47,572 nt of DNA from Xanthomonas populi (GTDB taxonomy: Bacteria; Pseudomonadota; Gammaproteobacteria; Xanthomonadales; Xanthomonadaceae), in assembly GCF_002940065.1 (NCBI RefSeq), contig NZ_MDEJ01000012.1:1-47572 (forward strand), in the 5' to 3' direction. Both the position numbers and the translations under genes were made by a program. This document shows positions 30,070 to 38,491 of this stretch, in pieces. Below the pieces are notes generated by a model. The model ran no database searches. It was not told the origin of the DNA and saw only the letters and a list, made by a program, of their open reading frames with translations. Every line of letters starts with the position of its first letter. Positions within the stretch are counted from its first letter, which is position 1.

Positions 30070-31446
30070 TCAGGGGGTCGCGTTGGCAGTCAGCCGCCGG
30101 CTGGTCTGCCTGAAACGCAAGCCCATCAGGATCGCGGCAGCGGTCAGGCCCAGCATCAGGCCGATCCACATTCCCTGCGGCCCCCAGCCGAGCCCCAGAC
30201 CGAGCCCGGCAGCGAGCGGCATGCCCAGGCACCAGTACGACAACATCGCCAGGAACATCGGCACGCGGGTGTCCTTGACCCCGCGCAGCGCGCCGCTGGA
30301 CAGCACCTGGATGCCATCGGGGAACTGGAAGGCGGCCGCGTACAGCAGCAGCACCGAGGCCAGCGCAGCCACTGCCACATCGTCGGTATAGACGCTCACG
30401 ATGGCATCGTGGCCCAGCAGCAACGCGTTGGCAGAAAAGGCCTGGGTGCCCAGCACGATGGTGTAGCCGCCCCACGCGGCGCGGCGCATGCCAAGCGGAT
30501 CGCCGCGCCCCACCGCGTGCCCGACGCGCACGGTGGTCGCCTCGGCCACGCCCATTGGAATCATGAAACACAGCTGCGCGACGTTGATCGCAATCTGGTG
30601 CGCCGCCGCTTCGGTGGAACCGAGCCGGCCGATCAGCAAAGCGGTGAAGATGAACAAGCCACCTTCCATGAGCACGGTGATGCCGATTGGCAGGCCGGTG
30701 CGCAACAAGTCGCTAATGGCGTGCCAGCGCGGCACCTCGAAATGGGCGAACAACTCCAGATGCGCGAAGCGGCGCGAGCGCCACAGATAGAGCGCAAACG
30801 CGATTGCCTGCACCCACATGGTGAGCGCCGAAGCCATGCCCAGGCCTTGTGCACCGTGCTCGGCAAAGCCGAATTTGCCGTAGGTCAGCAGATAGCCCAG
30901 CGGCGCCAGCACCACCAAGCCACCAAAGCCCAGCAACATGGTCGGCAGCGTCCAGTGCATGCCTTCGCTGAGATAGCGCATGCAGAAATAGAACGTCAGC
31001 GCCGGCCCGCCCCAACGCACCGCATGCAGAAAGTCGGTCGCACCCGGCACGATGTCCGGCGCAATCCCGAAGGTGGGCAGCAGCGGCGGCACCGCACTCA
31101 AGAAGGCGAACATCACCGCGCCCAGCCCTAACGACAACCACAACGCCTGGCGAAACAACGGGCCGATCTCGCGCTCGCGGCCGGCACCGACCAGTTGCGA
31201 AACCGAAGCGGTCAACGAGATCAGCGTGCCGATCGGCACCAGCATGGGCAGCCACAACAACGAGGTGCCGATGGTGACAGCGGCCAAGGTGGCAGTGCCG
31301 TGGTGACCGGCGATGACGTTGTCGACAAAACCAATGAGGCCAGTGGAGACGTGACCGAGCACCAGCGGCAGTGCGAGCAAGCCGGTGGTGCGCACTTCCG
31401 AGGCGAAGCCTGGCGTCGCGGACGGGGGTGCAGGAGAGACAGACAT
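30070..31446 (-). CDS. MATE-family multidrug efflux protein (NorM-like)
   Basis: A 458-residue polytopic inner-membrane transporter with about 12 helices. MATE signatures are LALPLVLGHVSTGLIGFVDNVIAGHHGT at the start and HQIAINVAQLCFMIPMGVAEATTVRVGHAVG in the C-terminal half. Such proteins exchange cationic drugs for Na+ or H+. The order suggests co-transcription with sppA. Substrates unknown. Confidence 0.92.
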   Translation of the reverse strand: MSVSPAPPSATPGFASEVRTTGLLALPLVLGHVSTGLIGFVDNVIAGHHGTATLAAVTIGTSLLWLPMLVPIGTLISLTASVSQLVGAGREREIGPLFRQALWLSLGLGAVMFAFLSAVPPLLPTFGIAPDIVPGATDFLHAVRWGGPALTFYFCMRYLSEGMHWTLPTMLLGFGGLVVLAPLGYLLTYGKFGFAEHGAQGLGMASALTMWVQAIAFALYLWRSRRFAHLELFAHFEVPRWHAISDLLRTGLPIGITVLMEGGLFIFTALLIGRLGSTEAAAHQIAINVAQLCFMIPMGVAEATTVRVGHAVGRGDPLGMRRAAWGGYTIVLGTQAFSANALLLGHDAIVSVYTDDVAVAALASVLLLYAAAFQFPDGIQVLSSGALRGVKDTRVPMFLAMLSYWCLGMPLAAGLGLGLGWGPQGMWIGLMLGLTAAAILMGLRFRQTSRRLTANATP

Positions 31447-31591
31447 GAAAACCGATCGCTGTGCGGACTACGGCCGTGCCGGGAGGCGCTGGCACCGGGT
31501 CGCGCGGGGCGATTATCTTACCCGGACTCCAATCAGCCCATGCCATGCACCCCCCACTGCGGTCCACCTTTCGGCATGTGAGACCTGTTAG

Positions 31592-32157
31592 GCTGCGCTA
31601 GAAGGCGCGTTCTGCCACAGCTGCGGACAAAGCGCGCACAACCCGGTGCGCCGCGTCGCGCATGCGGTGGAAGAAATCTTCGAGTCGTTCTGGCATCTAG
31701 ACGGGCGCATCTTTGGCACCTTGCGCGATCTGCTAGTGCCGGGACGGGTGGCACTGCGTTTTCTGAGTGGCCAGCGCGTGCGCTATGTGGCGCCGATGCG
31801 GCTATTTCTGGTGTTGAGCCTGCTCACCTTTTTCATCGCACGCCTAGCAGTGCACGCGTCCGAGGACCGCGACGACATCGCCACCGCTGGCGGCACGCAG
31901 ACCGCTGTGCCCAAAGAATTTGCACATGCGCGCACGCCTGCACAGGTGGAAGCGGTGCGCAGGCAATTGGTCGACACGCTGACCCAGACGCGCAAGGTTG
32001 TCCCGACAGGCATCGAAGCGACAGCGTGGACGCAAGCATTGCGCGTGCGGAAACAGAGGCACAAAGGCGCCTGACGCAACTGCAAGCCAATGCGCGGCAC
32101 GCCAGCGCGGTGCCGGCCGTGGATGCGACCGAGGACGACACGTTCAGTTACCAGTTA
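31592..32157 (+). pseudogene. DUF3667-family remnant
   Basis: The frame from 31592 reads LEGAFCHSCGQSAHNPVRRVAHAVEE, the zinc-ribbon (CxxC) start of a DUF3667 membrane protein, followed by FWHLDGRIFGTLRDLLVPGRVALRFLSGQRVRYVAPMRLFLVL and one membrane helix. There is no start codon and a TAG stands just upstream at 31589. After about 32020 the frame is broken: the coil-like continuation (IARAETEAQRRLTQLQA) is in another frame and runs into the DUF3106 gene end at 32155. The C-terminal membrane part is missing. A GTG at 31646 could start a short product lacking the zinc ribbon. Confidence 0.75.
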
Positions 32158-32772
32158 CCGTGCCAGCTGCCGCTTCAACCACGCATTCCGTGTTGCGGGC
32201 GCTTCGGCCAGCAAGGCGTCGCGCAAGGCATCGCGATCCTGCGGGGGGGTGCGTTGTGTCAGCAGCGCCAACTGCTCCAGCTGCCCGGCATCCAGGCTGC
32301 GCAGCACGCTCAATAGTGCGTCGCGCTGCGCCGGCAGCACGTAGCCGATCAACGGCTGCAACGGGGAATAAAACGCGCCCAACTGCGAGCCCAGCCGCCA
32401 GCCATCGCGATGCAGGCGATCCATGTCGGTGAACTGCGTGCGCAGTGCGCGCTGCTGGTCTGCGGGCAAGGCATGCAGACGCTCGCGTGCCTGCCGCAGC
32501 ACCACCCGGTCGGTGGCGGTGAGCCCTTTCCACGCGGCATAGCGCGCGCGCAGCTCGGCCTGCTGTGCAGGCGTCAGTGCGTTCCAGCGCGCGCGTTGCT
32601 GTGCCGCGCTCGGGGTCGCAGAGGTTGAAGTGGCGGGAGTCGAGACTGCGGGCGTCGGGGCGCTGGACGGCGCGGCAACGCTGCCTTCTTCCAAAGGCGC
32701 CGGTCGAGTTTGAGCAGCAGCCATACCGGCAGCGGCGAACAACAGCAGGCCGTACCAATTAATTGTCGTCAT
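32155..32772 (-). CDS. DUF3106 domain protein
   Basis: A 205-residue exported protein: signal-like N-terminus (MTTINWYGLLLFAAAGMAAAQ), a low-complexity Ala/Pro/Thr spacer, then the DUF3106 core WNALTPAQQAELRARYAAWKGLTATDRVVLRQARERLHALP, and TFTDM-like repeats. The domain is helical. The start overlaps the end of the upstream sigma-like gene by 14 bases, so translation is probably coupled. In several proteobacteria DUF3106 proteins follow a sigma factor and a DUF3619 protein; function unknown. Confidence 0.85.
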   Translation of the reverse strand: MTTINWYGLLLFAAAGMAAAQTRPAPLEEGSVAAPSSAPTPAVSTPATSTSATPSAAQQRARWNALTPAQQAELRARYAAWKGLTATDRVVLRQARERLHALPADQQRALRTQFTDMDRLHRDGWRLGSQLGAFYSPLQPLIGYVLPAQRDALLSVLRSLDAGQLEQLALLTQRTPPQDRDALRDALLAEAPATRNAWLKRQLAR

Positions 32773-33799
32773 AGACGGTCTCCATCGGGGCGGCAGGCTG
32801 GTCGGCGGCGGTGGCGTGCGCGCCGGATTCGTCGGCCGGCACCGGATGGCCGGCCGCATACCAAGCGTAGAAATCCGCCGAACGCGCCAGTTCCAGATCC
32901 GGGTCGGCCAGCATCGTCTGGTCGCGCGGATCCATGCCGGGGAGTGCCGCTGCGTCCGGCAGGTCGGCAGCCGGAAGTTCTTCCACCAGCACCGGCGCGG
33001 CGTCGGCGACATGCAACACGCCGGCCGGTGCCTGCGAGACCGGCTCGGGCGGCAGGGCGGGCCGGCGATGGGTCCACCACCAGCCCAGCACCGCGAGCAG
33101 CAGCAGCGACAACGCCAGCACGGCCAACACGATGCCGGTGTGGCGGCAGGAGATCCGCGGCCAATGCCACCGACTGGCGGGACGTGCACGCCGCGCAGCC
33201 GGACGACGCGGCTCGGCCGGGGCAACCATAGGCGCGGCCGCGGCCGGCTGCAGCGGCATACCAGCCAGGGGCGAATCGCGCAGTTGTCCCAATCGGCTCA
33301 CCTGGGCCGGGGTGAGATCGCGCAACTCCTGCTGAGCCGCCTCGGCCAGCACCCTCCAGGCCAGCGCATCCGGTTTGCCGGCCGCATCGCGCGGGCAGGC
33401 ACGGGCAAGCGACTGGCGATACGCCGCCACGTCGATGCCTTGCACTTCGCTGGCGGGTACTTCTTCCAACCCGGCCACGATGCGGAGCAGCAGTGCCAGC
33501 CGGTCGGCGGTCTGCATCCGGCCTAACACGGTAAACGGGGGCAGCCAGGTGCCGGGCATCGGCTCGCGTCGCAGCGGCGGGGCGGTCGCCAACAGGCTCC
33601 AGAAGCACATCGGCCAGCCGGCCATCGGGCCTCCTGCCGCCTGGCTGCTGAAGGCACGTAACGCCACCGCTAGGGCCCGCTCGGCCGCCGCCACATCGCC
33701 GCATTGCAGCTGCGCGAGGACCAGACCCCGGCGTTCGATGCCGCGCAGGAAGGCTGATAGCGCGGCGGGGGTGACAGGGGCGTTGGGGACTACGGTCAT
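32759..33799 (-). CDS. Membrane protein with sigma-factor-like N-terminus and DUF3619-like C-terminus
   Basis: A 346-residue protein. The N-terminal part (about 5-130) is helical and resembles ECF sigma regions: FLRGIERRGLVLAQLQCGDVAAAERALAVALRAF and RLALLLRIVAGLEEVPASEVQGIDVAAYRQSLARAC, the latter like a degenerate region 4. There is no typical region 2.4 or DNA-binding helix I can call with confidence. One transmembrane helix (HTGIVLAVLALSLLLLAVLGWWW) splits the protein, and the C-terminal SADFYAWYAA recalls the DUF3619 end. The ATG at 33799 has a GGAG site. A sigma/anti-sigma fusion is inference. Confidence 0.6.
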   Translation of the reverse strand: MTVVPNAPVTPAALSAFLRGIERRGLVLAQLQCGDVAAAERALAVALRAFSSQAAGGPMAGWPMCFWSLLATAPPLRREPMPGTWLPPFTVLGRMQTADRLALLLRIVAGLEEVPASEVQGIDVAAYRQSLARACPRDAAGKPDALAWRVLAEAAQQELRDLTPAQVSRLGQLRDSPLAGMPLQPAAAAPMVAPAEPRRPAARRARPASRWHWPRISCRHTGIVLAVLALSLLLLAVLGWWWTHRRPALPPEPVSQAPAGVLHVADAAPVLVEELPAADLPDAAALPGMDPRDQTMLADPDLELARSADFYAWYAAGHPVPADESGAHATAADQPAAPMETVYDDN

Positions 33800-34007
33800 G
33801 GGAACTCCAGCATCGGCCGGCATGATACCGGCGTCACGTCCCCCGCCAACGGCTTGACAGATCGAGCCGGCCTCGCTCTGCCCTCACGCCCGCCACGCTT
33901 ACCGCCCGTGCGGGTTGTGCACAGCGGCAGACATACCGATACGCACGCGTCTGTCAACTGTTGGTTTTTCTTTGTTGCAATCGTGTTTCACGCCTAAGTA
34001 GTTGATA

Positions 34008-34036
34008 TTGAAAGACTTATTCGTGTTGGCTAAAAA
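34008..34036 (+). promoter_or_regulatory. Candidate sigma-70 promoter for priA
   Basis: TTGAAA (34008-34013), 17 bases, then TAAAAA (34031-34036). The predicted start would leave a leader of about 220 bases holding the DnaA boxes. Consensus match only. Confidence 0.4.
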
Positions 34037-34102
34037 ATGTCCAAGAGGTTGCAGAGGCTAGTCAATCCGCCTTCAACGCGTGGAGCACGAGACTAATTCA
34101 CA

Positions 34103-34131
34103 GGTTTATCCACAGGCGATGTGGATAAACC
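34103..34131. promoter_or_regulatory. Inverted pair of perfect DnaA boxes
   Basis: TTATCCACA (34106-34114) and TGTGGATAA (34120-34128) are both exact consensus DnaA boxes, facing each other across GGCGA. The symmetry extends to 12-bp arms (GGTTTATCCACA/TGTGGATAAACC). It could bind DnaA and regulate priA, or fold as a hairpin in the leader. Confidence 0.75.
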
Positions 34132-34267
34132 CGTTTCCTTAACTCCCACATAGGTTTACGTCGCATTTATAACTTCCGTCACACAAACGCGCCTTAAGCC
34201 GGGTGCTGATTTGGCCCGACTTGGAGCGCGACTGCCGGCCTCTGGACTGGGCCGGTAGACTGGCTGG

Positions 34268-36490
34268 ATGTCTTCGACCGTCGCCACCCTGCGCGTCGCC
34301 TTGCCGGTGCCGCTGCCGCAATTGTTCGATTATCTGCCTCCGGCCGATGCCCCGCTGACCGATCCGGCGCGGGTCGGCTGCCGGGTACGGGTGCCGTTCG
34401 GGCCGCGCGAGTTGGTCGGAGTGGTGGTGGACATCGGGCAGTTGCCATCCGCCGAGGGTCTGCGCCCGGCGCTGGTATGGTGCGACGACGCCCCATTGCT
34501 GGTCGACGAGCTGGCCCGCTCGCTGCAGTGGCTGGCGCGCTATACCCACGCCTCGCTTGGCCAAGCCCAGGCCAGCGCCTTGCCCGGCCCGTTGCGCCGT
34601 GGCGAGCCGCTGGCCGACACCCACGCCTGGGCATGGCAGCTAACCGAGGCCGGGTGCACCGGCGCGGCCGGCCTGCGCACGGGTAGCCGCCCCGCCTTGC
34701 TCGCGGCTCTGCTGCTCACCGGTGCGGTGGGCGAAGAACAGCTGGACCCGTTGCTGCCGCAATGGCGCGAGGCCGCGCGCAGCCTGGCCAAACGCGACTA
34801 TGCCGAGCGCGTGGCAGTGCCTGCCGATGCCATCCCGGCGCGCCCCCGCACCGGCCCGCAGCTCAACGACGAACAACGGGCCGCCACCGACGCCGTCCGC
34901 GCGCACACCGGCTTCGCCACCTATCTGCTGGATGGCGTCACCGGCAGCGGCAAGACCGAGGTCTACCTGCAGGCGATCGGCGCCTGCCTGGCCGCCGGCC
35001 GCCAGGCGCTGGTGCTGGTGCCAGAAATCGGCCTGACTCCGCAGACGCTGGGCCGCTTCCGCGCCCGCCTGGGCGTGCCCGTGCATGCGCTGCACTCGGG
35101 CCTGTCCGATGGCGAACGCGCACGGGTCTGGGCCGCCGCCTGGCGTGGCGAGGCCAAGCTGATCGTCGGCACCCGCTCGGCGATCTTCATTCCACTGCCC
35201 AAGGCCGGCCTGATCGTGGTCGATGAAGAACACGACGGCAGCTACAAGCAACAGGACGGCATCCGCTACCACGCGCGCGACTTCGCGCTGGTACGCGGCA
35301 AGGCGCTGGATGTGCCGGTGATTCTGGGCAGCGCCACGCCATCGCTGGAAAGCCTGCACAACGCCTATTCCCGCCGCTACCAGCATCTGCGCCTGTCGCG
35401 TCGGGCCGGCGAAGCGCGTCCGCCGCGCGTGCGCGTGCTTGATGTGCGCAAGCGACCTCTCAAGGACGGCCTGTCGCCGGAGGTGCTGGCCGGCATCGGC
35501 GCCACCCTGGCGCGCGGCGAGCAGGTGCTGGTGTTCAAGAACCGCCGCGGCTATGCGCCAGTGCTGCTATGCCACGACTGCGGCTGGACCGCCGCCTGCC
35601 AGCGCTGCAGCACGCCGCTGCACCAGACCCCGATGACCGTGCACGCCGGTGGCCGGCGCCTGCAATGTCATCACTGCGCTGCGCGCCAATCCGCACCGCT
35701 GGCCTGCCCGGCTTGCGCCAGCCTGGCGCTGCAGCCGCAAGGCATCGGCACCGAGCGGCTGGAAGAACGCCTGACCGAAGCGTTCCCGGATTTTCCGGTG
35801 GTGCGTATCGATCGCAGCACCACCCAGCGCCGCGATGCGCTGGAAACCCAACTGGCACGCCTGGGCACAGAAGCTGGCATCCTGGTCGGCACGCAGATCC
35901 TGGCCAAGGGCCACGACCTGCCACGGCTGACCATGGTGGTGGTGGTCGGCATCGACGAAGGCCTGTTTTCGGCCGACTTCCGCGCAGCCGAGAAACTCTC
36001 CCAGCAACTGATCCAGGTCGCAGGACGCGCCGGGCGTGCCGACCGCCCCGGCGAAGTCTGGCTACAGACCCACCACCCCGAACATCCCTTGCTGCAGACC
36101 CTGGTCAACGGTGGCTATCACGCCTTCGCCGATGCCGAACTGCAACAGCGCGAGGCGGCAGGATTCCCCCCCTTCGCGTATCTGGCGCTGTTACGCGCCG
36201 AGGCCAAGGATGTGGCGGCTGCCAATCAGTTTTTGATGGCAGTGCGCGGCTTGACAACCTCAGACACCACGGCGCAATCGCCCGCGTTTGCCGCCGTGGA
36301 ATGCTACGGCCCGATGCCGGCACCGATGCCACGCCGCGCCGGTTTCCAACGCACGCAGCTGCTGTTGTCTGCGCAACAACGCTCGGCCTTGCACCGTTTG
36401 CTCGATGCGCAACTTCCCGCCATCTACGCATTGCCGCAGGCGCGGCGCGTGCGCTGGTCGCTGGATGTGGACCCGATCGATCTGTATTGA
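34268..36490 (+). CDS. priA: Primosomal protein N' (replication restart helicase)
   Basis: A 740-residue superfamily-2 helicase that recognises stalled forks and reloads the replisome. N-terminal 3'-DNA-binding domain (VALPVPLPQLFDYLPP), Walker A GVTGSGKT (223-230), DEEH box at 319-322, and the zinc-binding Cys cluster (CHDCGWTAACQRC, then CHHC and CPAC) in the helicase core. The helicase C-terminal part contains VGTQILAKGHDLPRLT and QVAGRAGRADRPG. The gene is intact. DnaA boxes lie about 140 bases upstream. It ends 21 bases before the convergent GST gene. Confidence 0.97.
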   Translation: MSSTVATLRVALPVPLPQLFDYLPPADAPLTDPARVGCRVRVPFGPRELVGVVVDIGQLPSAEGLRPALVWCDDAPLLVDELARSLQWLARYTHASLGQAQASALPGPLRRGEPLADTHAWAWQLTEAGCTGAAGLRTGSRPALLAALLLTGAVGEEQLDPLLPQWREAARSLAKRDYAERVAVPADAIPARPRTGPQLNDEQRAATDAVRAHTGFATYLLDGVTGSGKTEVYLQAIGACLAAGRQALVLVPEIGLTPQTLGRFRARLGVPVHALHSGLSDGERARVWAAAWRGEAKLIVGTRSAIFIPLPKAGLIVVDEEHDGSYKQQDGIRYHARDFALVRGKALDVPVILGSATPSLESLHNAYSRRYQHLRLSRRAGEARPPRVRVLDVRKRPLKDGLSPEVLAGIGATLARGEQVLVFKNRRGYAPVLLCHDCGWTAACQRCSTPLHQTPMTVHAGGRRLQCHHCAARQSAPLACPACASLALQPQGIGTERLEERLTEAFPDFPVVRIDRSTTQRRDALETQLARLGTEAGILVGTQILAKGHDLPRLTMVVVVGIDEGLFSADFRAAEKLSQQLIQVAGRAGRADRPGEVWLQTHHPEHPLLQTLVNGGYHAFADAELQQREAAGFPPFAYLALLRAEAKDVAAANQFLMAVRGLTTSDTTAQSPAFAAVECYGPMPAPMPRRAGFQRTQLLLSAQQRSALHRLLDAQLPAIYALPQARRVRWSLDVDPIDLY

Positions 36491-36511
36491 GGCCGGCGTA
36501 TCGAAAGAGGC

Positions 36512-37255
36512 CTACGCCTTTGCGTCAGCGCTTGATGTCGTCGTCGCGCGTGGCATCTCCAATGAACCACGCTGGTCTGAGCTGACACTCGCAACGCAGG
36601 TCAGCGCCGTCATCACCCCGCGTTGGTATGCAGGCCGCGCGCACAAGCGCTGATACCAGGCTTGCAGATGCGGCAAGTCGGGCCGGTCGATCGGCATGTC
36701 GAACCACCCGTAGATAAAGCTGCCGAGTGGAATATTACCCATCGCAAACTGTTCGCCCGACGGATACGGCTGCTGCGCCAACGCCGCATTGGCGCGTGCA
36801 AGCAGCTCGCCCGAGCGCGTCAGCGCAGCGGCGATGCGTGCGTGATCGCGCTCGGCCTCGGCGGTGCGCGGCACGCCCCAGAACAGATCGCGAAATACGC
36901 CGGCACATGTGGATGTGGTCCAGTCCATCCAGCGATCGCCCAGCGCGCGTTCGGCCGGCGATTGCGGATACAAGGCCGGCGCATAGTGCGCGGCCAGATG
37001 ACGCACGATTGCGTTGGATTGCCACAGCACCAGCGCGCCATCGTGCAACGTCGGCACCACCCCATTCGGATTCAACGCGCGATACGCAGGCGTGTCGTTA
37101 CCGCCGAAGGCGCCGCCCACTTCGATCAAGGTATACGGCACTGCGGCTTCTTCGACGCACCACAGCACCTTGCGCACATTGCTGGAATTGCGGCGTCCCC
37201 ACAGCGTGATCGGCCTCCATGCAATGGGCTGCGTCGCAGCGTACGCCATCGTCAT
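36512..37255 (-). CDS. Glutathione S-transferase family protein
   Basis: A 247-residue GST: thioredoxin-like N-terminus PITLWGRRNSSNVRKVLWCVEEAAVPY with Ser-Ser-Asn in the active-site loop, the ALNPNGVVPTLHDG (cis-Pro) and LWQSNAIVRHLA (SNAI) motifs, and an all-helical C-terminal domain. It may conjugate glutathione or be a detoxification paralogue; the substrate is unknown. The start (ATG 37255) overlaps the NYN gene stop by four bases (ATGA). The C-terminal tail after LCARPAYQRGV is longer than usual. Confidence 0.88.
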   Translation of the reverse strand: MTMAYAATQPIAWRPITLWGRRNSSNVRKVLWCVEEAAVPYTLIEVGGAFGGNDTPAYRALNPNGVVPTLHDGALVLWQSNAIVRHLAAHYAPALYPQSPAERALGDRWMDWTTSTCAGVFRDLFWGVPRTAEAERDHARIAAALTRSGELLARANAALAQQPYPSGEQFAMGNIPLGSFIYGWFDMPIDRPDLPHLQAWYQRLCARPAYQRGVMTALTCVASVSSDQRGSLEMPRATTTSSADAKA

Positions 37256-38082
37256 TTCCCTGCTGCCGGCTTGGACGTCGCGCGCGCCGCAGGCTTGGCA
37301 GCAGAGGCTTGCGCTGATCCAGCCGCAGCGGGCTGCGCAGCCTTCGCACGCCCGCGCTTGGGCGCATCGCGGACCCACAACGCCTGCTCGTCCTGCTTGA
37401 TCTCGAACAAGCCGATCGCGCGTACCAGATCGCTGAGCTTGCGGTAGCCATAGTTGCGCGGATCGAACGAGGCCTGATTGGCCACCTGCTTGCCCACCGC
37501 ACTCAAAAGCGTCCAGCCATCGTCTTCGCAGGCACTGTCGATCGCATTGCGCAGCAGTTGCACCAGACGCGTATCGCTACGCAGCGCCGTGGCATCCTTG
37601 CGCCCGGCAGCGGTGTCGCTGGCTGCCGTAGCCTGTTCGCCCAGCGCTTCGACATAGGTGAACTTGGAGCAGGCATTGACGAACGGCGCCGGGGTTTTCT
37701 TCTCGCCGAAGCCGTAGACCTTCATGCCATCGGTGAGCAGACGCATCACCAGCGGGGTGAAATCCGCATCGCTGGACACGATCGCAAACCCGTCCAGATT
37801 GCGCGCGTACAACAGATCCATCGCGTCGATCACCATCGCTATGTCCGAGGCGTTTTTGCCCGAACTATAGGCGAATTGCTGGATCGGCCGGATCGCATAG
37901 TCGTGCAACGCCCCCTCCCAACCTTTCAGGTGCGGGCTCTTCCAGTTGCCGTAGGCCCGGCGCACATTGGCCACGCCGTAGCGCGCCACTTCGGCCAGTA
38001 CCACGTCGATCTTGCCGGCTGGCGCGTTGTCGGCATCGATCAGCAAGGCGATGCGTTTGTCTGGGTTATCGATCATGCTCAT
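37252..38082 (-). CDS. NYN-domain putative ribonuclease with LOTUS/OST-HTH domain
   Basis: A 276-residue protein. The N-terminal NYN (PIN-like) domain opens RIALLIDADNAPAGKIDVVL, with the acidic LIDADN, then FAYSSGKNASDIAMVIDAMDLLY and FAIVSSDADFTPLV, all acid residues needed for a metal-dependent nuclease. A LOTUS/OST-HTH RNA-binding segment (LVQLLRNAIDSACEDDGWTLLSAVGKQVANQAS and YGYRKLSDLVRAIGLFEI) follows, then an Ala/Lys/Pro-rich tail. ATG at 38082 overlaps the upstream stop (ATGA), with GGGAG as ribosome site. RNA targets unknown. Confidence 0.88.
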   Translation of the reverse strand: MSMIDNPDKRIALLIDADNAPAGKIDVVLAEVARYGVANVRRAYGNWKSPHLKGWEGALHDYAIRPIQQFAYSSGKNASDIAMVIDAMDLLYARNLDGFAIVSSDADFTPLVMRLLTDGMKVYGFGEKKTPAPFVNACSKFTYVEALGEQATAASDTAAGRKDATALRSDTRLVQLLRNAIDSACEDDGWTLLSAVGKQVANQASFDPRNYGYRKLSDLVRAIGLFEIKQDEQALWVRDAPKRGRAKAAQPAAAGSAQASAAKPAARATSKPAAGK

Positions 38083-38402
38083 TGCTCCCAAGAATCGGCA
38101 GAGTCGGTTTCGGTATTTTCAGCATCTGCGGCCGGCAACGCGTACTGGCTGCCATCGCGCATGGTGAGCGTGCCGTTGGTCAGCGTCTCGCTCTCGGCCC
38201 CGGCACTGACCCCAGTGGCATGCACCCGTCCCACGCCGCGATCGCCTTCCAGCATGCCAAACAGCGTCAGACACGCCAGCACGCCGATCAGGCCAATGGC
38301 GACACGCTGAGCGGCTGTTTGACGGCAGGCGATGACGTAGCCGATGGCGTTGCAGCAGACAACGCGGACGCATGCAGTAACCGGGTCGATACGAGGCGAC
38401 AT
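38079..38402 (-). CDS. Small hypothetical membrane protein upstream of the NYN gene
   Basis: A 107-residue protein with one hydrophobic segment (VAIGLIGVLACLTLFGML, about 34-51) and a polar, acidic C-terminus ending ADSWEQ. I do not recognise it. Its stop overlaps the NYN start (ATGA), which favours a real coupled gene. Start position is tentative. It is divergent from the NADH dehydrogenase gene. Confidence 0.55.
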   Translation of the reverse strand: MSPRIDPVTACVRVVCCNAIGYVIACRQTAAQRVAIGLIGVLACLTLFGMLEGDRGVGRVHATGVSAGAESETLTNGTLTMRDGSQYALPAADAENTETDSADSWEQ

Positions 38403-38491
38403 GATGCCGCAGGTGGGCCGAATTCAGGCGTCATGTTCAGTGCAAATGCGGCATGCTGATGAGCCCGCGTCGCATTCAATCGGACCTTACG

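Larger units (their letters stand above)
33800..34267. other. Long AT-richer intergenic region upstream of priA
   Basis: About 470 bases without a convincing gene. It separates the minus-strand sigma-like gene from plus-strand priA. Around 33955-34045 it is notably AT-richer than its surroundings (TGTTGGTTTTTCTTTGTTGC). It holds a candidate promoter (34008-34036) and a palindrome of two DnaA boxes (34103-34131). Confidence 0.75.

Noticed and set aside
34103-34131. Chromosomal origin of replication
   Set aside because: Only two DnaA boxes are present, with no dnaA, rpmH or dnaN nearby; a regulatory site is more likely.
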